A stretch of DNA of 63,843 nt. Origin: Candidatus Atribacteria bacterium UBA6251. GTDB lineage: Bacteria; Atribacterota; Phoenicimicrobiia; Phoenicimicrobiales; Phoenicimicrobiaceae. The notes below the pieces were generated by a model. The model worked only from the letters and a program-made list of their open reading frames with translations, ran no database searches and was not told the DNA's origin. The translations under genes and the position numbers were made by a program. The DNA lies in the NCBI GenBank assembly GCA_002441285.1, contig DJVR01000039.1:1-63843 (forward strand). The letters are read 5' to 3'. Positions 53,528 through 61,880 of the stretch are shown here, piece by piece (the first letter of the stretch is position 1; the number at the start of each line of letters is the position of its first letter).

Positions 53528-53546
53528 TATACCCCCTTAGGGTATA
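53528..53546. promoter_or_regulatory. CsoR-family operator palindrome
   Basis: TATACCCCCTTAGGGTATA: seven-base perfect arms around five bases. CsoR/CstR-type repressors are known to bind TACCC...GGGTA elements, and the encoded regulator starts 21 bases later. It overlaps the predicted start point, so binding would block transcription. Confidence 0.7.
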
Positions 53547-53567
53547 AAAAATAAGGAAAATTGTCCA

Positions 53568-53852
53568 ATGGTAGATGATTTTACCTATGATCAAATAGAA
53601 GATACAAAAATATTAAGTCGATTAAAAAGGATTGAAGGTCAAATTAGAGGTATACAGGGAATGATCTCTGAAGGAAGACCGTGTTCAGAAGTACTGATGC
53701 AAATTAGAGCCGTAAAATCTGCTTTGCATCAGGTAAGTAAATTGCTAGTGGAAAAGGAAGTAAATTCCTGTATTTACTCTTCTTTATCTTCTAATAGTAT
53801 TTCTCAGGGAATGATCAATGAGATACTGGAAATACTTTTTAAGGTTTACTAG
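53568..53852 (+). CDS. CsoR/CstR-family metal- or thiol-sensing repressor
   Basis: A 94-aa all-helical DUF156 repressor. LSRLKRIEGQIRGIQGMI is diagnostic. In the sensor positions the Cu(I) ligands Cys-His-Cys of CsoR appear here as C39, E64 and C68: both cysteines stay but the His is Glu. That pattern is closer to CstR, the two-cysteine persulfide sensor, than to a copper sensor, but I cannot decide. The palindrome in its own promoter suggests autoregulation. No copper or sulfide gene is adjacent. Instead it leads into mcsA-mcsB-clpC-radA, where Firmicutes normally have ctsR. Confidence 0.85.
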   Translation: MVDDFTYDQIEDTKILSRLKRIEGQIRGIQGMISEGRPCSEVLMQIRAVKSALHQVSKLLVEKEVNSCIYSSLSSNSISQGMINEILEILFKVY

Positions 53853-53991
53853 ATAAATATTGCTGATAAATAAAGAATCTGGGATAATTTTAAAAAAATA
53901 AATTTATAAGTCTTTAGATTGATATTTTTGAATATTAAAGATATTTGAAGGATAAGAGGTATTTTTGTAAATTAAGGAGAAATAGAAGATT

Positions 53992-54525
53992 ATGTTATGT
54001 CAAATCTGCAAGAAAAAGGAAGCCACTATTATGATAACTCAAGTAATAGGGGGGGAGAAGACTGAGCTTCATCTCTGTAAGGATTGTGCCACTTTGTTTG
54101 GGGATAAATTTTCTATTATTTCCTTCCCTCAATTTAATCTGGATGATTTATTAAGTGGGTTACTAAAGGCTTTTGATCTTTATAGTCAGGAAGAAGGAAG
54201 AATGACTGCGGGAGAAATAAAATGTAGCAACTGTGGACTAACTTATCAAGACTTTATGCAAACTGGAAAGTTAGGTTGTAGTATTTGTTATCAGGATTTT
54301 AGAGGTCAACTGCTTCCTCTTTTAAGAAGATTACATGGAAATAGTGAACATATAGGTAAGGTACCTCTTCAGGCGAAAAATAAATTAGATAAAATTAATC
54401 AGATTAAAAGATTGAGGCAAGAGTTACAGGAAGTAGTAATTAAGGAAGATTATGAGAGGGCAGCTCAGATACGTGATGAAATATTAAAATTAGAAGGAGT
54501 AACCAAGAAAAAGGATGCCAAGTAA
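53992..54525 (+). CDS. mcsA: McsA, zinc-finger activator of the arginine kinase
   Basis: Partner that binds and activates McsB. Four CxxC pairs occur in the N-terminal half (C3/C6 in LCQIC, then HLCKDC, KCSNC and GCSIC), able to hold zinc and sense thiol or metal stress, followed by a basic helix and a C-terminal UVR motif (YERAAQIRDEILKLEG). Length 177 aa is standard. SD AAGGAGA. It overlaps mcsB by 11 bases. The 140-base gap from the repressor gene shows no terminator, so read-through is likely. Confidence 0.92.
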   Translation: MLCQICKKKEATIMITQVIGGEKTELHLCKDCATLFGDKFSIISFPQFNLDDLLSGLLKAFDLYSQEEGRMTAGEIKCSNCGLTYQDFMQTGKLGCSICYQDFRGQLLPLLRRLHGNSEHIGKVPLQAKNKLDKINQIKRLRQELQEVVIKEDYERAAQIRDEILKLEGVTKKKDAK

Positions 54526-55597
54526 CAATTCTAAATTTTGGTTGAAAAATTTAGCTCGCTCTTCTGCCGAATGGATTAATGGATGTGGCCCACTATCTGA
54601 AGTGGTAGTTAGTTCACGGATCAGATTGGCACGTAATATAGAGGCAATTCCTTTTCCTCATTGGGCAAAAGAAGAAGATTTAAAAAATATTTACGAAGTG
54701 ATGCAGCAACTAGCCCAGGAAAATATAATTTTTAGAAAATTTAAGCTTCTTCTTTTAAATAATTTTACTCCGTTGGAACTTCAATTTTTGGTAGAGAAAC
54801 ACTTAATTAGTCTTTATCAGGCTAATGGAAAACATCCCTATCGTGGTTGTCTTTATAACCAAGAAGAGACGGCTTGCATAATGATAAATGAGGAAGATCA
54901 TCTGAGAATTCAATATATACTCTCTGGTTTACAATTGAAAAAAATATGGGGATCGATTAATCAGATAGACAATGAAATCGGAAAGACTGTAAATTATGCC
55001 TTTAGTGAAAAAGAGGGTTATTTAACTTCCTGCCCTACAAATGTAGGTACTGGAATGAGGGCTTCGGTTATGTTGCATTTACCTGCTTTAGTAAGATTAA
55101 ACCGATTAAATGAAATATTAAAGGCTATTGCTAAAATTGGTTATGTAGTAAGAGGTTTTTATGGAGAAGGGACAGAAGTAATGGGAAATCTTTTTCAAAT
55201 TTCCAACCAGATTACTTTAGGTTTATCTGAAGAAGAGATAATTGATAATTTAGAGAAGGTATCTCGGCAGATAATTGAGCAAGAAGAAAAAGCAAGAAGA
55301 GATTTACTTAAAGATTTTAAAAATTACTTGGAGGACCAGATCTGGAGAGCCTATGGAATATTGAGCCAGGCTAGAATCATCTCTTCAGTTGAAGCTATGG
55401 AACTTTTATCTAAGTTGAGATTGGGTGTGGAATTGAAGATTGTTTCTCAGATAAATTTAGAACTAATAAATCGGATAATGTTAATGTTACAACCAGCTTA
55501 TTTGCAGATATTAGCTCAGAAAAATTTAAATGCCTCGGAAAGAGATATTCAACGAGCAAAATTGATTAGAGAAAAAATAAATCCTATGAATAATTAA
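54515..55597 (+). CDS. mcsB: Protein-arginine kinase McsB
   Basis: Phosphorylates arginines on unfolded proteins and so marks them for ClpC/ClpP. It belongs to the phosphagen kinase fold: VVSSRIRLARN at 31-41, the catalytic Glu region NEEDHLRIQ at 125-133, C173 in TSCPTNVGTGMRAS, and GEGTEVMGNLFQISNQ. Length 360 aa is complete. It starts inside the end of mcsA, so the kinase and its activator are made together. With ClpC next it forms the arginine-phosphate degradation route. Confidence 0.93.
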   Translation: MPSNNSKFWLKNLARSSAEWINGCGPLSEVVVSSRIRLARNIEAIPFPHWAKEEDLKNIYEVMQQLAQENIIFRKFKLLLLNNFTPLELQFLVEKHLISLYQANGKHPYRGCLYNQEETACIMINEEDHLRIQYILSGLQLKKIWGSINQIDNEIGKTVNYAFSEKEGYLTSCPTNVGTGMRASVMLHLPALVRLNRLNEILKAIAKIGYVVRGFYGEGTEVMGNLFQISNQITLGLSEEEIIDNLEKVSRQIIEQEEKARRDLLKDFKNYLEDQIWRAYGILSQARIISSVEAMELLSKLRLGVELKIVSQINLELINRIMLMLQPAYLQILAQKNLNASERDIQRAKLIREKINPMNN

Positions 55598-55619
55598 CTA
55601 AAAGGAGAGAAATAGAGAG

Positions 55620-58079
55620 ATGTTTAAAAGGTATAGTGAACAAGCTAAAAGGGCGATAATGATTGCTCAGGAAGAAGCGATAAATTTTAATCATGATTAT
55701 ATTGGCACCGAGCATATATTGATTGGCTTGATTAAGGAAGAAGAAGGAATTGCTGCTCAAGTTTTAAGAGAATTTGGTCTGAATTTAGATAAAGTTATGG
55801 AAGAAGTAGAACATCTGGTAGGGAGAGGTGAAGATCAAAAAGCAGGGGAAGTTACCTTTACACCACGATCAAAAAAAGTATTAGAATTAGCTTCTCAAGA
55901 AGCAAGCCAATTAAAACATAATTATATTGGTACTGAACATATTTTGCTGGGATTAATTAAAGAAGGAAGTGGTATGGCGATAAGAATATTAGCAAATCTA
56001 GGAGTAGAACCAGAAAGGGTATATTCAGAGGTAATAAAAATACTTATGGAGAGTGAACCACAGAGCTCTTCCAGTTTACCAATGGAGAAAAAGTCTACTC
56101 GAACACCAGCCTTAGATGAGTTTGGGAGAGACTTAACTAAGTTAGCCAGGGAAGATAAATTAGATCCTGTAATTGGCAGAAGTATGGAAATTCAAAGGGT
56201 TATTCAAATTTTGAGCCGGAGAAAAAAGAATAATCCCTGTATCATTGGAGAAGCGGGTGTAGGTAAAACTGCTATTGTAGAAGGTTTGGCGCAGAAAATT
56301 GAAAATAATGATGTTCCTGAGATCTTAAAAAATAAAAGAATTGTTTGTCTTGATTTAGCTTTAATTGTTGCCGGTACTAAATACCGCGGTGAATTTGAAA
56401 AAAGATTAAAAAAGATTGTAAGCGAAGTACAAGAATCTAATGAAGTGATTCTCTTTATTGATGAGATACATACCTTGGTAGGTGCGGGAGCTGCGGAAGG
56501 AGCAATAGATGCTTCTAATATCTTAAAACCTGCTTTAGCTAGAGGGGAATTACAAGTTATTGGTGCTACTACTGCGGATGAATATCGTAAGTATATAGAA
56601 AAAGATGCAGCTTTAGAAAGAAGGTTTCAGCCGATATATATATCTGAGCCTACCATTGAAGAGACTATTAAAATTTTACTTGGTTTAAGGGATAAATATG
56701 AAGCTCATCATAAAATTAAGATTACTGATCAAGCTTTAGAGGCAGCAGCTCGTTTGTCTGCTCGATATGTTTCTGGACGTTTTTTACCAGATAAAGCAAT
56801 TGATCTAGTTGATGAAGCAGCCTCTCGTATCAAATTAAAGAATACTATTTCACCTCCAGAGATTAAAGAGTTGGAAGGGAAGTTGAACCTTATAAAAAAA
56901 GAAAAAGAATCAGCAATAAAATCACAACAGTTTGAAAAAGCAGCCCAATTAAGAGATAAAGAAAAAAAATTAGAAGCCAAGCTTCAAGAAATAAAGGCTA
57001 AGTGGGAAGCTGGGAAAAAGGATGAAGAAGTAGAGGTTACCGAAGAAGATATTGCTGAGATTGTATCTAGCTGGACTGGAATACCGATATTTTCTCTAAA
57101 AGAAGAAGAAGCCCAGAAGCTATTAAGAATGGAAGAGGAATTACATAAAAGGATAATTGGACAGGATGAAGCTATAATCTCTATTTCTCGAGCTATCAGG
57201 AGAGCTCGAGCTGGAATAAAAAATCCTAAACGACCTATTGGTTCTTTTATTTTTTTAGGTCCTACCGGAGTGGGGAAAACTGAATTAGCTAGAAGCTTAG
57301 CAGAATTTCTTTTTGGAGATGAGAATGCCTTGATTACTCTGGATATGTCTGAATATATGGAAAAATTTGCGGTGTCCAGATTGGTTGGTGCCCCTCCTGG
57401 TTATGTAGGTTATGAAGAAGGGGGTCAGTTGACCGAAAAAGTGAGAAGAAAACCTTATTCGGTAGTTTTATTAGATGAAATAGAAAAGGCACATCCAGAT
57501 GTCTTTAATATACTCTTACAGATTTTTGAAGATGGAAGATTAACTGATTCTCAAGGAAGAGTAGTAGATTTTAAGAATACTGTAATTATTATGACTTCTA
57601 ATATTGGTGCTACTTTGATTAAAAAAGGATCAACTTTGGGGTTTAGAAGTGCTAATGAATCTGAAGAAATGAGCTATCAGGAGATAAAAGACCGGGTTAT
57701 TGGGGAATTAAATAAGACTTTTCGTCCAGAGTTTTTAAACCGCATCGATGAAGTAATTGTCTTTAAAGCTCTTAACCGGGAAGAGATCAAGAGGATAGCT
57801 GATTTAATGTTGAATGAAGTAAGAGAACTCTTGAAAGAGCAGGGAATGGATCTTAAAGTTGAAGATGGAGTGAAGGATATTTTAGCTGAGAAAGGTTATG
57901 ACCCAAATTTTGGGGCTAGACCTTTACGAAGAACTATTGAAAAATTAATTGAAACTCCTATTTCTGAAAAAATATTAGCTGGAGAATTTAAAGAGGAAAA
58001 TTGTATTTTAATCGCAGCTAAAGACGGACAAATAGTTTTTTCTACTGCCAGGAAAAAGAATAAAAAAAGGGAACGGTAA
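55620..58079 (+). CDS. clpC: ATP-dependent Clp protease ATPase subunit ClpC
   Basis: Hexameric AAA+ unfoldase feeding ClpP; it reads phosphoarginine marks through its N-domain. Two Clp_N repeats (residues about 1-145), the first AAA module with Walker A GEAGVGKT, a middle domain with UVR-like QFEKAAQLRDKEKKLE, and the second AAA module with GPTGVGKTELARSLAEFL and VVLLDEIEKAHPDVFN are all present. Length 819 aa is full. The C-terminus ends in a basic tail. SD AGGAGAG. clpP is not in the window. Confidence 0.95.
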   Translation: MFKRYSEQAKRAIMIAQEEAINFNHDYIGTEHILIGLIKEEEGIAAQVLREFGLNLDKVMEEVEHLVGRGEDQKAGEVTFTPRSKKVLELASQEASQLKHNYIGTEHILLGLIKEGSGMAIRILANLGVEPERVYSEVIKILMESEPQSSSSLPMEKKSTRTPALDEFGRDLTKLAREDKLDPVIGRSMEIQRVIQILSRRKKNNPCIIGEAGVGKTAIVEGLAQKIENNDVPEILKNKRIVCLDLALIVAGTKYRGEFEKRLKKIVSEVQESNEVILFIDEIHTLVGAGAAEGAIDASNILKPALARGELQVIGATTADEYRKYIEKDAALERRFQPIYISEPTIEETIKILLGLRDKYEAHHKIKITDQALEAAARLSARYVSGRFLPDKAIDLVDEAASRIKLKNTISPPEIKELEGKLNLIKKEKESAIKSQQFEKAAQLRDKEKKLEAKLQEIKAKWEAGKKDEEVEVTEEDIAEIVSSWTGIPIFSLKEEEAQKLLRMEEELHKRIIGQDEAIISISRAIRRARAGIKNPKRPIGSFIFLGPTGVGKTELARSLAEFLFGDENALITLDMSEYMEKFAVSRLVGAPPGYVGYEEGGQLTEKVRRKPYSVVLLDEIEKAHPDVFNILLQIFEDGRLTDSQGRVVDFKNTVIIMTSNIGATLIKKGSTLGFRSANESEEMSYQEIKDRVIGELNKTFRPEFLNRIDEVIVFKALNREEIKRIADLMLNEVRELLKEQGMDLKVEDGVKDILAEKGYDPNFGARPLRRTIEKLIETPISEKILAGEFKEENCILIAAKDGQIVFSTARKKNKKRER

Positions 58080-58088
58080 AGTAGTCTG

Positions 58089-59468
58089 ATGAATAAAGGA
58101 GAAAGAACCATTTTTCGTTGTCAACAATGTGGATATGAATACTTTCGTTGGTTAGGTCGTTGTCCAGAATGTGGAGGTTGGAATACTCTAGTAGAGGAGA
58201 AAGTTCTATCCGAAGAAAAAAACCCTTCTCTTCGTTTAGAAATCTATTCCCAACCTTTACCAATAAGTCAGATAGATATTGAGGAGAAAAAAGGTAGGTA
58301 TAAAGTAGGAATATCTGAATTTGATCGAGTGTTAGGAGGAGGCATTGTACCCGGCTCTTTGGTTTTAGTAGGAGGAGAACCGGGTATTGGAAAATCTACT
58401 CTACTTTTACAGATTGCAAATCTTTTAAGTTCTAAATGTGGTAAGGTATTGTATATTTCAGCAGAAGAGTCAACTTATCAGATTAAATTAAGAGCAAACC
58501 GTTTGGGTGCTATTTCAGAAAATCTGTTTTTGGTTTCGGAAACAGAATTAGAAATAATAGTTAAACATATTTCTGATATCCAACCCAAAGTAGTGATCAT
58601 AGATTCTATTCAAACCATAAATGATAATAATATTACTTCTACTCCGGGGAGCATCAGCCAGGTCAGAGAATGTACTGCTCAATTAATGCGGTTAGCTAAA
58701 AGAGAGGAAATTGCTATTTTGATAGTAGGACATGTAACTAAGGGTGGTACCCTGGCTGGACCCAAGGTACTTGAACATATTGTAGATACAGTATTATATT
58801 TAGAAGGAGAAAGATATAATATTTATCGTATTCTTCGTTCAGTAAAGAACAGATTTGGTTCTACCAATGAATTAGGTATATTTAAAATGGAGGAGAAAGG
58901 AATGGTAGAAGTTTTGAATCCTTCTGCCTTACTCCTTTCTGAGAAACCTGAAAATATTTCTGGTTCAGTAGTGACTTCCACTTTCGAGGGAAGCAGACCT
59001 ATTTTAGTAGAAATACAAGCCCTGGTAAGTGATAGTAATTTTGGTGTATCCCGAAGGATCAATACTGGAGTAGATTATAATCGGGTATTACTTAACCTGG
59101 CAGTACTAGAAAAGAGAGAAGGATATTCATTACAGTCTCAGGATATTCATGTCAGTATAGCAGGAGGGGTAAAAGTAGTTGAACCAGCTTTAGATTTAGC
59201 AATTATTGTGGCAGTTGCTTCTAGTTTTAAAGATATACCAGTTGATTCCAGCGCAATAATCTTTGGAGAAGTTGGTTTGGCAGGCGAAGTAAGAATGGTT
59301 AATTATGCAGAAAAGAGGATTAGAGAGGCATTAAAGATGGGATTTAACAGATGTATTATTCCTTGGGGCAACTTAAAACATACAGAGATATTCTCTAATC
59401 AGAAGGGTTTTCGGATAGAGGGAGTGAAAACAGTACATCAGGCTATTGTACTTGCATTACAAGGATAA
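58089..59468 (+). CDS. radA: DNA repair protein RadA
   Basis: RecA-like helicase that helps branch migration. Zinc finger C11/C14/C25/C28 (CQQCGYEYFRWLGRCPEC), Walker A GEPGIGKST near residue 99, the RadA-specific KNRFGSTNELG and a C-terminal Lon-like domain (IAGGVKVVEPALDLAI) are visible. Length 459 aa. It begins ten bases after the clpC stop. The ctsR-mcsA-mcsB-clpC-radA order is preserved apart from the change of regulator. Confidence 0.94.
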   Translation: MNKGERTIFRCQQCGYEYFRWLGRCPECGGWNTLVEEKVLSEEKNPSLRLEIYSQPLPISQIDIEEKKGRYKVGISEFDRVLGGGIVPGSLVLVGGEPGIGKSTLLLQIANLLSSKCGKVLYISAEESTYQIKLRANRLGAISENLFLVSETELEIIVKHISDIQPKVVIIDSIQTINDNNITSTPGSISQVRECTAQLMRLAKREEIAILIVGHVTKGGTLAGPKVLEHIVDTVLYLEGERYNIYRILRSVKNRFGSTNELGIFKMEEKGMVEVLNPSALLLSEKPENISGSVVTSTFEGSRPILVEIQALVSDSNFGVSRRINTGVDYNRVLLNLAVLEKREGYSLQSQDIHVSIAGGVKVVEPALDLAIIVAVASSFKDIPVDSSAIIFGEVGLAGEVRMVNYAEKRIREALKMGFNRCIIPWGNLKHTEIFSNQKGFRIEGVKTVHQAIVLALQG

Positions 59469-59554
59469 CCATAAATTTTAATCTGCCAGAATATCTATCT
59501 CTATTTCAATTTTAAAGGTAAGAATTTAACTTAAGTGATAAAAGAATATATTAT

Positions 59555-59953
59555 TCAGGTTAAATTGTAAAAGCCTAGAGTAGAAATTCTTTCTTCTTCC
59601 TTTTTAATTACATTATCCAGAGTCAGATTAAGCATATTACAGAGGGCAGTTGTATAGAAAAGATGTGCTCCTAATTCTGTTTCGATAATCTCTTTACAAT
59701 TTTCGCATAGTTGCCCTTCCAGGTGGTTATGAGTAAATTTAGTTACATCGCTTAGATTGGTATGGGAGGGAATATTTTGTTTTTTAGCATTAATTTTGAT
59801 ACAGCCACATTGAGTAACTGCTTTGGCAATTGCCCTATTTACCCGGGAATTAGATTCTTGAAATTTAGTTAGGACATCAAGAATACTACGATGCTGAATT
59901 AAAACTTTATTAACACTTTTTTGAAACTCATTACAAGAATTTTTAGATGTCAT
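59555..59953 (-). CDS. Conserved small cysteine-containing helical protein, function unknown
   Basis: A 132-aa protein I do not recognise as an enzyme. It is mostly helical, opens CNEFQKSVNKVLIQHRSILD, has QCGCIKINAKKQ near 67-78, a CENC pair near residues 98-101, and an ELGAHLFYTTALCNML stretch. The QESNSRVNRAIAKAV segment recalls a family of small proteins in Clostridia with no known role. The cysteines might bind a metal. The start is supported by a strong GCGGAGG SD and by a consensus minus-strand promoter about 130 bases upstream. It is the only minus-strand gene between radA and the GlpA-like operon. Confidence 0.6.
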   Translation of the reverse strand: MTSKNSCNEFQKSVNKVLIQHRSILDVLTKFQESNSRVNRAIAKAVTQCGCIKINAKKQNIPSHTNLSDVTKFTHNHLEGQLCENCKEIIETELGAHLFYTTALCNMLNLTLDNVIKKEEERISTLGFYNLT

Positions 59954-60386
59954 AGAATACCTCCGCTAAATGATTTTACTCAGGTAAGTTAGTTAAGGTG
60001 TGGTTAATCTTGGTTAGATTAGCATAAAAACGTTTAATTTTTATTTTGATCAGGGAAAAATCATTTTTTGTATGAGATTATTTCTATTTAATTATAGTTA
60101 CTAGGTAATCTCTTTGTCAAGCAATATTATTGTTCTCCAATTAATAGAATTACCTAGATTATAAATTTTATGAATATTTTTTATTTTTTACTGGTTAAAT
60201 GATCAATAAGAAGTTAGAATTTTCTATAACCAAATTAAGAAAATATTAACTTCTTAATTTATTGAAAAACCTATTTATCAATCAAGAAGTAAAGATTTAA
60301 GGTCAAGAAATTTAATTGCCCACCTAGAAAGGGCAAAAGAATCGATTATCCAGGAAATAATGAAAAGAAAGTTTCACTAAGAAGCA
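59954..60386. other. 433-bp divergent intergenic region
   Basis: No gene is seen. It holds the minus-strand promoter at 60091-60120, a 9-base inverted repeat CTAGGTAAT (60101-60109) / ATTACCTAG (60149-60157) spanning its -35 box, a TTAAGAA...TTCTTAA palindrome at 60235-60257 and a TTGCCC...GGGCAA stem at 60316-60336, about 50 bases before the rightward operon. A clear rightward promoter was not found. Confidence 0.5.
60091..60120 (-). promoter_or_regulatory. Consensus minus-strand promoter
   Basis: Minus strand: TTGACA (60120-60115), 18-base spacer, TATAAT (60096-60091), both boxes perfect. It drives the small cysteine protein. The spacer contains the palindrome TTACTAGGTAA (60098-60108), a likely regulator site. 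Confidence 0.65.
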
Positions 60387-61880
60387 ATGATTTACGAAAT
60401 ACCAAATAGAAAATTTGACCTGATTATTATTGGAGCAGGAGTAATTGGTTGTTCCATTGCTCGCCAACTATCGCGATATAAAATAAAAGTAACTGTATTA
60501 GAAAAGAATAGTGATGTAGGTTGGGGAAGTAGTGGTCGTAATAGCGGAGTAATACACGCTGGTTTTAATAATAAGCCAGGTACTCTAATGGCTAACTATT
60601 GTGTTTTAGGGAATCAGTCTTTTGCTCAAATAGCTCAGGAATTAAATCTCCCTTATAAGAAAATAGGTAAATTAGTAGTAGCAAAAAAGGAAAAAGAGGT
60701 TAAGGAATTAAAGAGGTTAAAGAAACAGGGGGAGACTAACGGGGTAAAAAATTTAGAAATTATTGAGGCTAGTGAAATTAAAAAGATGGAACCGAACCTG
60801 CAAGGAGTAGCTGCCCTTTATTCTCCAGAAACCGCTATTACTTCTCCCTATCATTATACTATCTCTTTGGCTGAGAATGCCCGACAAAATGGTGTCCAGT
60901 TTTTTTTAAATACACCAGTACAAGGGATCGAAAGGATAAAACCAGATAAATTTATCGTAATTACTCCCTATGCTTCTTTTCAGGCCAATTATCTTATCAA
61001 TTGTGCTGGAGTTTATTCTGACCAGATTGCAGGTTTAGTTGGGATTAATGCTTATCGGATCTACCCCTGTCGAGGAGAGTATTTTATCTTGGATAAAAAA
61101 GCCTCTTCGCTGATTCAACATCTAATCTACCCCGTTCCTCATCCCGAAGAAGGAGGATTAGGAATTCATCTGACTCCTACCATTGACGGAAATGTGCTGA
61201 TTGGTCCCAGCAATGAATATATAGAAGATAAAGAGGATTATTCTGTCACCAGGAAGGTTTTGGATAAGTTATACCAGAAAGCCCAAGAGTTTTTACCGGT
61301 TATTTCCTCCCGTTATTTTATTGCTAATTATGCAGGAATTAGAGCTAAACAATCCCCTCCTGAGCAAGGTGGATTTCAGGATTTTCTTATCGAAGAAAAC
61401 CCGACTGTTCCCAATATGATTAATCTAATCGGGATCGAATCCCCTGGACTTACTGCTGCCCAACCCATAGCTGAACAGGTAGTAGCTATGATTGATCAGA
61501 AGGAGGGACTCAGTTCCAATCCCGACTTTAATCCTTATCATCCAGGAATCCTGCGTTTCGCAGAACAGGATGAAGAGACCAAAAGAAGATTAATTAAAGA
61601 AGATTCAGATTATGGTGAAATCATCTGTCGTTGTGAGCAGGTAACCAAGAAAGAGATCCTGCAAGCTATAGATAATCCCCTAGCCGCCAGAAGTCTAATT
61701 TCGATCAAGTACCGTAGCCGAGCTATGATGGGTAGATGTCAAGGAGGCTATTGTCTGACCAGAATTATGGAATTACTCAAAGAAAGGTATGATTTCAAAC
61801 CAGAAGACTTCCTCTTAAAGGGTCCTGAATCCCCTCTATTAGTCGGATACCGCAGTAAGGGAGTAAATAATGATGATTAA
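60387..61880 (+). CDS. GlpA-like FAD-dependent dehydrogenase with BFD-type iron-sulfur tail
   Basis: A 497-aa flavoprotein of the glycerol-3-phosphate dehydrogenase/L-2-hydroxyglutarate oxidase family. The FAD Rossmann motif IIGAGVIGCSIARQLS is near residue 15, and GRNSGVIHAGF marks the DAO fold. The C-terminal domain carries a BFD-like [2Fe-2S] set: CRCEQVT and GRCQGGYC near 412-460. This matches the anaerobic GlpA-type gene that leads a three-gene set with an FAD/NAD oxidoreductase and DUF1667. G+C is low in the first half and clearly higher from about 61.6 kb. It overlaps the next gene by 11 bases. Glycerol-3-phosphate is the likely but unproven substrate. Confidence 0.82.
   Translation: MIYEIPNRKFDLIIIGAGVIGCSIARQLSRYKIKVTVLEKNSDVGWGSSGRNSGVIHAGFNNKPGTLMANYCVLGNQSFAQIAQELNLPYKKIGKLVVAKKEKEVKELKRLKKQGETNGVKNLEIIEASEIKKMEPNLQGVAALYSPETAITSPYHYTISLAENARQNGVQFFLNTPVQGIERIKPDKFIVITPYASFQANYLINCAGVYSDQIAGLVGINAYRIYPCRGEYFILDKKASSLIQHLIYPVPHPEEGGLGIHLTPTIDGNVLIGPSNEYIEDKEDYSVTRKVLDKLYQKAQEFLPVISSRYFIANYAGIRAKQSPPEQGGFQDFLIEENPTVPNMINLIGIESPGLTAAQPIAEQVVAMIDQKEGLSSNPDFNPYHPGILRFAEQDEETKRRLIKEDSDYGEIICRCEQVTKKEILQAIDNPLAARSLISIKYRSRAMMGRCQGGYCLTRIMELLKERYDFKPEDFLLKGPESPLLVGYRSKGVNNDD

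Larger units (their letters stand above)
53215..53567. other. 353-bp divergent intergenic region (mscS / CsoR-type repressor)
   Basis: No gene is seen. The left two thirds are AT-rich; leftward promoter elements for mscS are not clear enough to place. The right end contains the strong rightward promoter (53496-53524), operator (53528-53546) and a modest SD AAGGAAA at 53552-53558. A GATTATC...GATAATC stem (about 53468-53485) is visible just upstream of the -35 box. Confidence 0.5.
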
